Shown piece by piece: positions 21,582 to 31,125 of a DNA stretch of 64,000 bases. This stretch comes from Aphrocallistes beatrix (Eukaryota > Porifera > Hexactinellida > Sceptrulophora > Aphrocallistidae): the NCBI GenBank assembly GCA_963281255.1, contig OY725506.1, positions 1,345,001-1,409,000 on the forward strand, given 5' to 3'. The position numbers were made by a program, and so were the translations under genes. Under the pieces are notes generated by a model. It made no database searches and had not been told where the DNA came from. It saw nothing but the letters and a program-made list of their open reading frames with translations. Within the stretch, counting starts at the first letter, position 1. Every line of letters starts with the position of its first letter.

Positions 21582-23042
21582 ATGTCATATCGTATCTTTG
21601 GGATCAGTTCTCTACCTCGTATTCGCAACCTCAACACAGGTAATCTTCATAGAACCTCACCACCAAAGGTTCAACATCTCAATGATCTCCCTAGTGCGAA
21701 GAAATTCCTCGGTCTTGTTGATTGGGAATTGATAACATACCCACCTACTAAACGTCATATCTTATTCAGTGAGAGGGCAAAGAAATTTGGTGACATGTAT
21801 GTACTTCAGCCCTTTCTCTTCAGCAGAAAAGTTTTGTTCGTAAACACTCCTGCCTTGGTGAAGGAGATGTCATCTAAAGAAGGAATCATGCCCGAAAGAG
21901 GCGCTCTAGGATTTGAAGTTTTAAAGAAAATCAGAAAAGAAGCTAACCTGAAAGCTGGAGTAATTTTCTCAGATGGTCCTGAATGGAAACGATTCAGAGA
22001 GCCAGTTTCGAAGCGACTTCTTCGCCCCAAATCCCTATCCCATTACATACCTGAGTTTAGTAACATAGCGAGGGAGGCTGTCGATGACATAATTGAAATA
22101 AATCAAAAAGATGATTTGAAATATGACTCATTTGTCGACAGGATTGATCTATGGACTTTGAGTTCTTTCTATTATTTCATGTTTCACAGGTACTTAACCA
22201 ACAACTCGGAAATAGATAAGTATATTCAAACCGCAAAATTCATTATAAGTAGTTTTGGGAGTAGAAAATGGGAAAATCCTCGTTATCGACTTTTCCCGAG
22301 TAAATATTGGGATGAAGTAGTGGAGAATTATCGAATTTTGAACGATTTTACGCGTCAAAATCTCATGGAAAGTATTTCAACTACTAAAGACGTGAATAAC
22401 GAAGGTGCTTTCCTCGAGTATTTACAAAGTCAAACAGATTTCGATGACATTGACATTGTTACCACATTCTTCGACTTCCTGGGAGCAGCAGTGGACACTA
22501 CATCCGCAACTACTCAGTGGCTATGGTACAATCTATCAAAGAACCCTCGAGTTCAAGATAAACTGTATGAAGAGGTGATGTCAGTGATAGGAGACAGCCC
22601 TATTATAACAGTGGATCACTTCAACAAGCTGCACTATATGAAGATGTGCATGAAGGAATCTATGCGAGTGACACCTTCTGCCATAGGTTGGATCAGAAAC
22701 CTGAGAGAAGCTGGTCAATTAGGAGGTGTCGAAATGCCGAGAAATATTCCAGTTCTTGGTAATGTATACTACATACAACTGAATGAGCGTTATTGGAAAA
22801 ATCCAAAAGACTTTATTCCGGAGAGATGGGAAAAAAGGAGCGAAATAGATCCCTTCTCTTATATCCCGTTTGGTACCGGACCTAGGATGTGTGTTGGTAG
22901 GAGGATAGCAGAGGCTGAGATGCAGCTGGCCACTGCTCATCTCTGTCGGAAAGCTAGGATGCATCTGAAACGAGAACCAGATCCTTCTATGCAGGCGTTC
23001 GTTCACCCCAAAGGCTTGGAACTTTCTTTTGAGGAGAGATAA
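21582..23042 (+). CDS. Mitochondrial-clan cytochrome P450, array copy 4
   Basis: 486 residues, intronless. Landmarks: basic N-terminus (MSYRIFGISSLPRIR), DGPEWKRF (131-138), FLGAAVDTT (299-307), ESMR (359-362), PERW (413-416), and heme loop F430 to G439 with Cys437. Distinctive residues: RGALGFE near 108, TFFDFL before the I-helix where the other copies have TFVDFL, GWIRNL after ExxR, and DPSMQAFVHPKGL at the tail. Unlike copies 1-3 it has no inverted partner directly downstream; only a 120-bp tail fragment lies 2.8 kb away at 25879. Its upstream block now carries the Tc1-type insertion about 430 bp before the start, which may affect its promoter. Confidence 0.92.
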   Translation: MSYRIFGISSLPRIRNLNTGNLHRTSPPKVQHLNDLPSAKKFLGLVDWELITYPPTKRHILFSERAKKFGDMYVLQPFLFSRKVLFVNTPALVKEMSSKEGIMPERGALGFEVLKKIRKEANLKAGVIFSDGPEWKRFREPVSKRLLRPKSLSHYIPEFSNIAREAVDDIIEINQKDDLKYDSFVDRIDLWTLSSFYYFMFHRYLTNNSEIDKYIQTAKFIISSFGSRKWENPRYRLFPSKYWDEVVENYRILNDFTRQNLMESISTTKDVNNEGAFLEYLQSQTDFDDIDIVTTFFDFLGAAVDTTSATTQWLWYNLSKNPRVQDKLYEEVMSVIGDSPIITVDHFNKLHYMKMCMKESMRVTPSAIGWIRNLREAGQLGGVEMPRNIPVLGNVYYIQLNERYWKNPKDFIPERWEKRSEIDPFSYIPFGTGPRMCVGRRIAEAEMQLATAHLCRKARMHLKREPDPSMQAFVHPKGLELSFEER

Positions 23043-23457
23043 ATATATATTTTCATAGGGTCCCGTAAACAGTAGTATTTTTCTTTTTTGTGTAAATTTT
23101 TCTAGTATACTATATCTAATGTACTATATTTGACAATTCTTACGATTTCGACCACAATGTCACTCACAATTTCCAACCTCAAGCTAAATACCTTCATCAA
23201 TAGTTATAATCCAATATATATCTACTACACATTCATCACCATAAAGGAATATAGTTACAACAGTATGGTCCAAATTGAAAAAAAAAGGTGGTAATAATAT
23301 TCGAACGATATTTGAATACCGAGGCGTTCTTAGTACTTTTATTGAACTCTCGTAAAAGAATTGGTAAGCTTTCAGATAAAACGAGGCTATATCCCCCCTG
23401 AACAAAACCTTCAAGGGGCTTAGCCCCCTGAAGTTTTATCTTGGCATCCATCTACTT
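23043..23457. other. 3' flank of P450 copy 4, no gene seen
   Basis: Starts with the shared 'TTTTCATAGGGTCCC' block and then diverges from the other units at about 23090. An internal short palindrome, CTTCAAGGGGCTTAGCCCCCTGAAG, lies at about 23409-23433. The open frames here are short and show no family features. Confidence 0.4.
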
Positions 23458-23672
23458 CAAGGGTGCTCAAACGGTGGCCCGCGGATAATTCGCTTGTTTT
23501 CATTATTCATATATATACAGTATATTGACGTGCTTCAATCGTCAGATAATAATTGTTTTTTCTAAACACCATATAGAAATACTAAGTAATTATAGATACT
23601 ATTATTTGTGGCCCGTAAGGCGGAGCCTAATTTTTAAAGTGGCCCGTAGATTTAAAAGTTTGAGCACCCCTG
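23458..23672. mobile_element. hAT-type MITE, 215 bp
   Basis: Perfect 8-bp target duplication ATCTACTT (23450-23457 and 23673-23680). Terminal inverted repeats CAAGGGTGCTCAAAC and CAGGGGTGCTCAAAC. The ends carry GTGGCCCG boxes. The interior is too short to encode a protein, so a hAT transposase from elsewhere would have moved it. Confidence 0.88.
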
Positions 23673-24219
23673 ATCTACTTAATATTAAGAAATGGCTTTT
23701 ATGATAACTCTGACCATTGTTAAATGGATTAATTGATGTGTTTTAGTTTACATTTATATTGTGTATCTTATCTACTTAGTATCCATACAACACTTTGAAC
23801 AATAGTAAAAGAAAAATATACTACCTCTAAGATCCCTTTTTTGAAGGATCACCAGTTCGTTTATACCCGATTTGTGATATGATAGTTTTGGTCGCAAAAA
23901 GAATCGCTCGCTACGCTCGCGCCGTGCCCTATTCCCAGCCCCTAATAATAATTTGCTTCCGCCGCCACTGATTCGAACATCAGTATAACTTTCATTCTAA
24001 GCATTATTATTTACTAATTCAAATGTATTTATAGTGTTGGATATGTGTATTTCATCTACACGTTTCAGTTATCAGGTAAAGTCTTTTTAAGAATAGATAT
24101 TGACTGATAATCCCTCGAAATATAAAATGCATGGTGAGCACCATAATTCATTTAATATATATATTCCTATGTAAGACCAAGTCGGTTAGTATGTACTTAC
24201 GGATAGTACGTACTTTTTC

Positions 24220-24430
24220 CCGCTTCCCGGAGGGGTACCTCTTATCCGAGTTCTACTGTAATATGCAGGTAAACCTCTAAAAGCGGAACCTCTGAAATAC
24301 GACAACCTCCGAGATGCGGCACAAAACCATTTTCTCCATTGACTCTTTCCAATATACGAGTAAATAATACATCTTGAACCTCCGAAATACGATACCTCTG
24401 AAATGTAATAACCTCCGAAATACTGCACTT
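24220..24430. repeat. Degenerate repeat of CCTCCGAAATAC
   Basis: Six or more imperfect copies of ACCTCTGAAATACG or ACCTCCGAAATACG. A 'TCCGAGTTCTACTGTA' phrase at 24246-24261 resembles the terminal repeat of the pogo-like element at 27148. From 23681 to 24219 nothing was recognised. Confidence 0.5.
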
Positions 24431-24654
24431 CTGAAATAAGGCAACTAAACTCCGATTGACATTGAAATTCTGTCGGGATTCCATCACTAGGAAACATTCA
24501 AATTTACGAGGATATCGGTTATTTACTAAAACTAGAGCACATTTGACTAAACGTATGTATGACCATAGCAATCTATACATAAGGCACTGCCGCGCTCAAA
24601 ATAACTTGGACCAGGGATGGACTAGTATAGTTAGGGGATTTCACACATGAACTA

Positions 24655-25280
24655 AAGTATTTTTCCTAGGCACGATAGACCTTCTAAACGTATTACCAGC
24701 ATATATAAACCACATATCAGAGTTCCAGAATCCGTAATCAAAATTTTGATTGCCATCATCAATATTGCGAAACGAGCCATTTTTGAGGAAATTTAGGCAA
24801 TTTTCTCATCTGTTTTAAACAGTTATACTTAGTAATCCATCATTAATTACAAATTGTCACATGAAATCTTACTTTGGACCAGTTGTTTAGAAATATGTGG
24901 AAATCTTCATCGGAATGTTGACACATTCCTGCGTTGCTAAAGAAATGTAATTTGACTAATTTGGACAATTTACCATGTACGTCCAAAATTATAAATTGCT
25001 CCATAACTGTACAACTGTCGTATTCAGAGAGATAAGGTGTATTATTGGTGAATATGAAGTCGCATATTGCCTACCTGAGGGTACCATTTATTGGCGTCTA
25101 GCATTTGCAAACCTCGAGATATAGTCCAAATTAGGCGAATTACATTTCCCTAGCAACGCATGAACGTGTCAACATTCCGATGAAGATTTCCACATATTTC
25201 TAAACAACTGGTTCAAAGTAAGATTTTCCATGTGATAATTAGACATTAATGATGGATTATAACGGGATAAAACAGGTGAG
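24655..25280. repeat. Foldback element, family B, copy 3
   Basis: Inverted arms at about 24780-24960 and 25100-25280 (for example TCCACATATTTCTAAACAAC and its complement). The left side continues out to GTATTACCAGCATATATAAAC at about 24690, whose right partner is missing. It contains 'cattcctgcgttgct', as in the other family B copies. Non-coding. Confidence 0.65.
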
Positions 25281-25292
25281 AAAATTTCCTTC

Positions 25293-25378
25293 TAGTTCTC
25301 CAGTGAAATTCCACGCAGACTTACCTAACTTTTTACTGATGCTTTATTGAGTGATTTCAGGTGTGGATTATTTTGCTT
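25293..25378 (-). pseudogene. Decayed copy of the 2503-2670 coding-like fragment
   Basis: The minus strand reads STPEITQ, a stop, then SISKKLGKSAWNFTGELEG, matching STSEITNESISKKLCKIAWDLAGEIDG at 2503-2670 but with stop codons. The source gene or element is unknown. Confidence 0.45.
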
Positions 25379-25878
25379 TTAACTGTCGTTTTTTTCAAAC
25401 TAGAATCCTGAATTTTTGAACGTTCAGATCATTTATGTCTTCTGCGATTTGTAAAGTCTGTTTTACAAGTGGATTGGTTCTACTTTCATGGCTATCCACC
25501 ATGTTACTTGCTCATTAGTGAACTAGAACGAAGTGTACATACAATTTTAATACTATTGAAAAACTTGTATTTATACTGTCATATCGACAATAGTGCTGAG
25601 CTTAACAATATTCGTAATGACTCCGTAAGTTTCATCAAGCTGAGGAGAGCTGTCCTAATTTTCTATTTATTAACCGTGGGTGTCCCTGGGTGTCCCCGAT
25701 ATCGCGGATGTCTCCCAGCCATTTTATATGGCACTGAAGCCATATAAATGCTGGGCATTCTACAGTTAAAGTGTAAGTGTTTAATACTAAGTACATGTAA
25801 ACCGATTTAGTAATACGTATTTCTAAACTGGCTGTTGAACGAGTACTTTTATCCGGGTAGAGTAGGTATCTATGTGAA
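25379..25878. other. No gene recognised
   Basis: One open frame (25469-25747) has no homology I can recognise and no supporting features. A short run of GGGTGTCCCTGGGTGTCCCC lies near 25679. Confidence 0.3.
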
Positions 25879-26000
25879 CAGCTGGCCACTGCTCATCTCT
25901 GTAGGAAAGCTAGGGTGCATCTGAAACAAGAACCATATCCTTCTCTACAGACGTTACTTCAACCAAAAGGCTTGGAACTTTCTTTTGAGGAGAGATTAAT
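25879..26000 (+). pseudogene. C-terminal fragment of a mitochondrial-clan P450
   Basis: Encodes LATAHLCRKARVHLKQEP followed by PSLQTLLQPKGLELSFEER and a stop, which are the last 39 or so residues of the array P450s. The heme loop and everything before it are missing, so this is a relic of a further array copy. It lies about 450 bp before the first visible fumarylacetoacetase exon. Confidence 0.85.
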
Positions 26001-26009
26001 GGATATTTT

Positions 26010-26300
26010 CTAAATGCACAAAAAACAATCCAACTGGTTCTCAAAAATGCACTGATCTGAACATCCTATATTTCTACAAATTTATATTGTTCGAAGAAAA
26101 TGTGTAAGCTAATTTTTCCTAGAATTTGAAGACTCTGGAAGCTAATTTTAAAAGCAGTGGGCCCTGAATCGCGATTTTGGCTGCGAGTCAGGACATTTTT
26201 TTTCAAAAAATTCACCCTACAAAATTTTATTCAAAAATTCACCCTACAAAACACAGTTCTAAGTCTTAGAATCGAAAAATATTTTAACATCATTGAAACT
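26010..26300 (+). repeat. Dispersed repeat shared with 34785-35020
   Basis: Contains GGCTGCGAGTCAGGACAT, TTCACCCTACAAAACACAGT and TGTAAGCTAATTTTTCC. The same text occurs in reverse orientation at 34785-35020, and part of it in forward orientation at 35185-35265. It has no coding capacity and its class is unknown. Confidence 0.65.
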
Positions 26301-26448
26301 ATTCGAATTACAATCTCTAAAGACCATAATAACTAAGATTGTTTGAGTATAAGAAATTGTATACCTAATCAAGCTTGGGACATAACTTATTGGTACTTAT
26401 TGGTATACGTATGATAAGTATGTATAATATTATTCTATTTCATTATAG

Positions 26449-27946
26449 GTTTTCGGACCCTGTAAACTTTTGGATTTTGAATTGGAGATGGCATTTTTCA
26501 TTGGACCTGGGAACAAACACGGAGAACCGATTCCAGTGGAGACAGCACAAGATCAAATCTTCGGACTAGTTCTAATGAACGACTGGAGTGCTAGAGATAT
26601 ACAGAAGTGGGAATATGTTCCCCTGGGACCCTTCAATGCTAAGAACTTCGGAACGAGCATATCTCCCTGGGTGGTGACATTAGACGCACTGATACCCTTT
26701 GTATGCCCCAATACTGAACAAACTGACCCTAAGCCGCTCCCATATCTGGTGCACTCGGACCCCTTTTCATTCGATATCGACCTGCAGGTGGCTATCAAAG
26801 GTGTGAACATGGAACTACCTGCAACTGTGTGCAAGTGAGATATTGATAAACATTTAATTTAACATTATTTACATTGTATTACGTAATTATTATACAAATA
26901 CTTCGTTACAGATCTAACTCCAAATTCCTGTACTGGAGTATGAAGCAGCAGCTAGCTCACCACTCCATCACTGGCTGCAACCTACGGCCCGGAGACCTCC
27001 TAGCTAGTGGTACTATCAGCGGAAAGGCCCCCGACTCACTTGGATCTATGTTGGAGTTGAGTTGGAAAGGGACGAAGACAGTGAAATTAACGGATACTGA
27101 GGTGGCTAATTCTAACTTCACATGTAGGACTTTTGATCAGTCACATACAGTAGAACTTCAGTTATCCGAACCCCTCGGTTAACCAAACTCGTACTTATAA
27201 AAAAATTGGAATTGATCCTACTTGAGCCAAGAGAATTGAAAGTATTAAAACACCAAATTCCTAAAGACTTCCGATAAGATACATGCATCATAATATGCTG
27301 TACATCGAACCCAATAAATTAAGAATTCCATAGAAATAGGTAGAACATTCCTGGTTCATTTACTCACTTTTAAAAGAGTGATACTTGACCAAATTAAATA
27401 AATTATTCGGGCATGCCTAATTTCCGGGATGGGACGGGATCCCGTACCGGAAATTAGGCATCTTAACCCGTCCCGTCCCGGAGATTAGGTACCTTTTCTG
27501 TCCCGTCCCGGAGATTTGGCATCTTGACTCGTCCCGTCCCGGAAATTAGGTACCTAGATTTTCCGGGATGGTCCCGTCCCGTCCCGGAAATTAGGCATGC
27601 AACGTAAATACTACTTACTACAGTAGACAGAGTCAGTTAATTGAACTCCCGTTATCCGAACCCCCTTTGGTCCCATCACGTTCGGATAACCGACGTTCTA
27701 CTGTAATTTATTAGCGAATTTCCTAACATGACCAAATGGGCATATTACTCTTGTTATTAAAATAATAAGCATATACGTATTTGTACATCAGTATACGTAT
27801 ATGAGTGATTAATTGTTACTATGTAGGAGAGAAAGTTCTTGAAAGATGGGGACGAAGTGATAATGTCTGGATTCTGTCAGGGAGATGGCTACAGAATTGG
27901 GTTCGGAGAATGCAGAGGCACCTTGCTACCAGCAGCTACCCTGTAA
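26449..27946 (+). CDS. FAH: Fumarylacetoacetase, last three exons (5' part not found)
   Basis: Hydrolyses fumarylacetoacetate to fumarate and acetoacetate, the last step of tyrosine breakdown in the cytosol. Exons: 26449-26834, 26912-27101 and 27827-27946, all with AG acceptors and GT donors; joined, they keep one frame of 231 residues. Recognised family text includes [13 protein letters not shown] (two metal-binding Glu), [20 protein letters not shown] (metal-binding Asp), [17 protein letters not shown] and [13 protein letters not shown]. The family is about 420 residues long, so the N-terminal half with its own catalytic residues is missing. I saw no earlier exon in the 3.4 kb upstream; it may lie farther up, beyond the P450 array, or be lost. 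Intron 2 carries a pogo-like MITE. The gene ends 180 bp from the convergent INPP5A-like gene. Confidence 0.9.
27148..27703. mobile_element. Pogo/Tigger-like MITE in FAH intron 2
   Basis: Flanked by TA (27146-27147 and 27704-27705). Terminal inverted repeats begin CAGTAGAACTTCAGTTATCC on the left and CAGTAGAACGTCGGTTATCC read inward from the right. It encodes no transposase, and another small element (27411-27600) is nested in it. A short secondary palindrome of GTTATCCGAACC text lies just inside the right end. Confidence 0.8.
27411..27600. mobile_element. GC-rich palindromic element nested in the intronic MITE
   Basis: Ends are perfect inverted repeats, GCATGCCTAATTTCCGGGA on both sides. The interior repeats CCGTCCCGTCCCGGA and its complement. 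A related 92-bp sequence sits inside a CYP4-like pseudogene at 37168-37259. No target duplication was identified. Confidence 0.7.
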
Positions 27947-28126
27947 CAAACGCACATCTACTCACTTAGTTAGAAACGAATTTTATTTATAGATTTTATA
28001 TTTTCATAGAATACGAAATAACATTTTATAAGCCTGATATCGATAGTGATTAAATACTGATTACAATCTGCTAAACACTCTAACTGATTATCTGATACAA
28101 TCAAGCTATGGGAGGGGAAGAACAAA

Positions 28127-29275
28127 CTATTTCAAAACTTCAGTTAAGTTAAACTTGAGGAATATAATCTTGTGGTCCCCTAAGCACACTCCCTTACCTG
28201 CCGATTGATACAGGCAATCTGTCCCTTCCTTACCAACGGAGTCGTGCGCTAGTTTATTCATTAGGACGCGGTCGCACCAGGAGGGAGCACGGGTGTCATT
28301 GTACGTGTCCGTGAGCTCTGGCTCCTCTGAGTAAGGGTAGGAGGGAGGGAACTTTACCGGCATCTCGTACAGGATATCTTTAAATGGAGGGTACTCTGTA
28401 TCGAACCGCCGCATGCCTTCCAACCCGTTGCTAGTCAAGGAATCACATTTGAGCGTGAACTTCTTGAGCATGACCCTGAGGGAGTCCCCGTTAGGGTGCT
28501 GGAGGTGTACCGCCTCCCCACTGCTCTCAGCACCTGGCTTGAACCCGTTCTCCTCCAAGTGCTTCTTGATCAGACACTGGTTTTGCCTGAAGTTGAAATC
28601 CCCGAATATAAACGATGGGCACTCTAAAGGGCTTATCTCCGAGAATAGCTTCAACGAATGTTCCAGTGCTTTCTTCCTATTATAGGTGTAGACGGAAGGA
28701 GATTTCTCAAGCACAACTCGGTTATCTACATCATGGAATAAGTGTATGTTGATCAGCTCCAGCGGTTTTCCTCCAATTGTCCATCTTGTGTAAATATGTC
28801 CCTTCCTGGTCCATGCAGGACACTCGGGAAAGAACTCCCTGGGGTAGCGGATGGTGTGACAGTGAGGTATTGCATGGACATTGTCGTACGCCTCGTGGGC
28901 TCCTACTGGGACAAGGTCGTACGACTTCGTGTCTAAGTTGAACTGCTTGAGTTCGGGAAGACTATTGTGGAAGAGGTAGATACTTCCCAGAGCCGTGAAA
29001 GTGTCCTTGTTATTGAAATCCTTGTCGAAATAACAGACACTACGAGTAAAGTCTGCGAGGAAATCAGTACTCAGCAACTGCTCACGGAACTGAGCCACTC
29101 GATGCATATCTTTTTTCCATTCCTTCCCGCCCAGCTCCTGCAGATGTATGGCGATTAGTCCTAGCTTGTGTATCGCGACCAACTTGCCTATTTCTGCTAT
29201 CCAGCTCGGGATGAGTATAGGCATCTCGAACAAACTCCCAGTATTTGAAGTGATTAACAATGCATTTGGATTCAT
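28127..29275 (-). CDS. INPP5A: Type I inositol-1,4,5-trisphosphate 5-phosphatase (INPP5A-like), intronless
   Basis: Removes the 5-phosphate of inositol 1,4,5-trisphosphate and so ends calcium signalling. 382 residues from the ATG at 29275; the frame is open for 15 codons further but opens at TTG, and the chosen Met aligns with the family's start (ALLITSNTGSLF). Signatures of the endonuclease/phosphatase fold: QELGGK (about 46-51, metal-binding Glu), INIHLFHD (about 176-183), FGDFNFR (224-230), PPSYPYSE (about 310-317), APSWCDR (330-336) and GDHK (366-369). It is close to the usual length of about 410 but ends NLTEVLK, without the C-terminal CaaX box that anchors vertebrate INPP5A to membranes. 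AATAAA on the minus strand at about 27972-27977 may be its polyadenylation signal. The lack of introns suggests a retrocopy or lineage-wide intron loss. Confidence 0.92.
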   Translation of the reverse strand: MNPNALLITSNTGSLFEMPILIPSWIAEIGKLVAIHKLGLIAIHLQELGGKEWKKDMHRVAQFREQLLSTDFLADFTRSVCYFDKDFNNKDTFTALGSIYLFHNSLPELKQFNLDTKSYDLVPVGAHEAYDNVHAIPHCHTIRYPREFFPECPAWTRKGHIYTRWTIGGKPLELINIHLFHDVDNRVVLEKSPSVYTYNRKKALEHSLKLFSEISPLECPSFIFGDFNFRQNQCLIKKHLEENGFKPGAESSGEAVHLQHPNGDSLRVMLKKFTLKCDSLTSNGLEGMRRFDTEYPPFKDILYEMPVKFPPSYPYSEEPELTDTYNDTRAPSWCDRVLMNKLAHDSVGKEGTDCLYQSAGKGVCLGDHKIIFLKFNLTEVLK

Positions 29276-29529
29276 TTCAAACAATTGTGATCTAGTCCAC
29301 TGCTCTGATATAAATACCAATCATTAGCGTCAAGTTTCTGAAAGTGAAAATATCTTAGACTAATCTCCCCAAAATAGCCACAGTAAAAGTGAAACTATTC
29401 CTAATGAAGCCTAATTGTATTTTGATACGATCGAATTTAACAAATACTATCCGAGTATGAGTAGGTATAACGTGCACCATAGAGATTGGAAAATGCTTTT
29501 ATTTTAAACATCAGCTTTTACATAATAAT

Positions 29530-29831
29530 ATGAGTAGCTATAGCTGCTATACAAGTCCACCGTCAAGTCTTTAAACAATTCTTTCATCTTGTCAATTTAA
29601 ACGAGAAAGGCGTGGTGCTAGATTATAGGGTACGTGTCCTACAATCACATCATCTTTCAGAACTGCAACTGCATGTTTGTCTTTGTAGTTACTTGGCTCT
29701 GGCTTCAATACAAGTTCTTGACCTAGCGCTGGATTCCAGATGTCCATGTAAGCATGGTAACCCCGTACATATGAATTGGTCTCCAAAACTTGAGGATCAT
29801 CATCTACACTGGTCAATTTTTGACTGACCAT
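29530..29831 (-). pseudogene. HIRAN-like domain fragment, decayed
   Basis: From a true ATG at 29831 the minus strand encodes 79 residues. RGYHAYMDIWNPALGQEL, then KHAVAVLKDDVIVGHVPYNL, resembles HIRAN-type modules found in many uncharacterised invertebrate proteins. The frame stops at 29592 after APRLSRLN. The text IDKMKELFKDL, which looks like the end of the same family, follows in another frame near 29560, so part of the middle is deleted or frameshifted. It may be a relic of a repetitive gene family; no function is assigned. Confidence 0.55.
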
Positions 29832-30295
29832 TTAATAAAAGATTCAGGGTATAAACAAAGTTACTATAAATGACACCCATATACTTGTGTGTAGTATTAA
29901 TTAGTAGTTTTATCTTATCTGCATAATGAGTTTATCACCTGATCGTAATAATGATCAGGCAATAAAACTTGCTAGATAAATAAATTTTGTCGAATAAAAT
30001 TATTTCCTAGTGAAGAAACTTGTTTAATTCCTACAATTGAAGTTATCTCATGGCTGCGATTACTCATTACTCAATATATTCATACTTATCACAGTATAAT
30101 AAAACTTGTGACTTCTCCCGTAACTATTCAACTTTAATACATGTAAAACTGCATTCAAAATGATGCCTATTGGGTGTTTTGATAAAAAGATGGACCAGTC
30201 TCCGAGAAGTGGATAATTCTCTACAACGGACAGAAGCCATGTCCCCAACCTGTCCGTTATTCGGAGACTCCACTGTAGATCTAAATTCAGTTATC

Positions 30296-30425
30296 AATTG
30301 TAAACCTTAGTTGATCAGATGCAAACCTTAGTTGATCAGTTGCAAACCTCAGTTGATCAGTTGCAAACCTCAGTTGATCAGTTGTAAACCTTAGTCGATC
30401 AATTGCAAGCATGCCTTGGTTGATC
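30296..30425. repeat. Tandem repeat of about 21 bp containing TGATCA
   Basis: Six imperfect copies of TTGATCAGTTGCAAACCTCAG. Each carries a palindromic TGATCA core. There is no spacer variation and no nearby cas-like gene, so it is a simple minisatellite. Confidence 0.75.
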
Positions 30426-30577
30426 AATTGCAACGCCTTCGTAGCAAAACCCTTAGTCCATCACCAGGTTAATTCCTAACCTAAATGCAGTAATAATTTA
30501 TGGAAGATTAAAGTGATAATTGGACACAAAGTGATAAGCTAGTGAGGTGTGTACGTGAAGAAATTTTCATTAATTAT

Positions 30578-31125
30578 CCTTACTATTAAAACTCGATTAA
30601 TGTGTATATACGCATGTGTATATATATATATATATTGTATATCTTTGAATTGATTGAAGAAACTGCCAGGCACAGAAGGCTGATTTTTGGCATGTGGGAG
30701 TCTTTTGGCTATGGCTCCAGTAAGTTCTGAGCTCAGACGAAAATGTCGACACATCATGGAATTATGACGTCATTGTCACCTTTTTTATAATTAGAAATTT
30801 CAGTTTTTCGACCATAACTCTTCCATTTTAAGTGATAGAAGGCTGAAATTTTAAGAGAATGTACATTATAATATGGCTCACATATGATGTAACTATCATC
30901 AAAAAATGGTGACTCATCACTCTGTTATGACGTTATCATTACGCATCAAAATTTTTATAATTGACAAATTTGGTGATTTTTTGAGTGATATCGATTTTAA
31001 CACTAAGATAGACATATTTAAAGATGTTATCTCCCTAATAATTAACCAATGTGACCCCATGCGACCGAAGGGAGCCTCCAGCGGACACTTTGTGTCCGCC
31101 AGTGCAAGCAAGCGAAGCGCGCTTG
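30578..31125 (+). repeat. Hairpin-ended microsatellite-flanked module, full copy
   Basis: Starts CCTTACTATTAAAACTCGAT, passes a (TA)n/(TG)n run, continues with GAATTGATTGAAGAAACTGC, and ends with a GTGTCCGCC hairpin region and AAGCGCGCTTG. Related copies are at 52203, 52711, 61869 and 62441. It carries no protein-coding frame with family features. The class is unknown; its size and fixed ends would suit a non-autonomous element. Confidence 0.75.

Noticed and set aside
30296..30425. CRISPR-like repeat array
   Set aside because: Repeats are contiguous with no unique spacers and the DNA is animal nuclear, so it is a minisatellite.
30578..31125. Helitron assignment for the hairpin-ended module
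   Set aside because: It has a 3'-side hairpin but ends in CGCTTG and not CTRR, lacks the 5' TC start and lies between microsatellites, so the class is left open.
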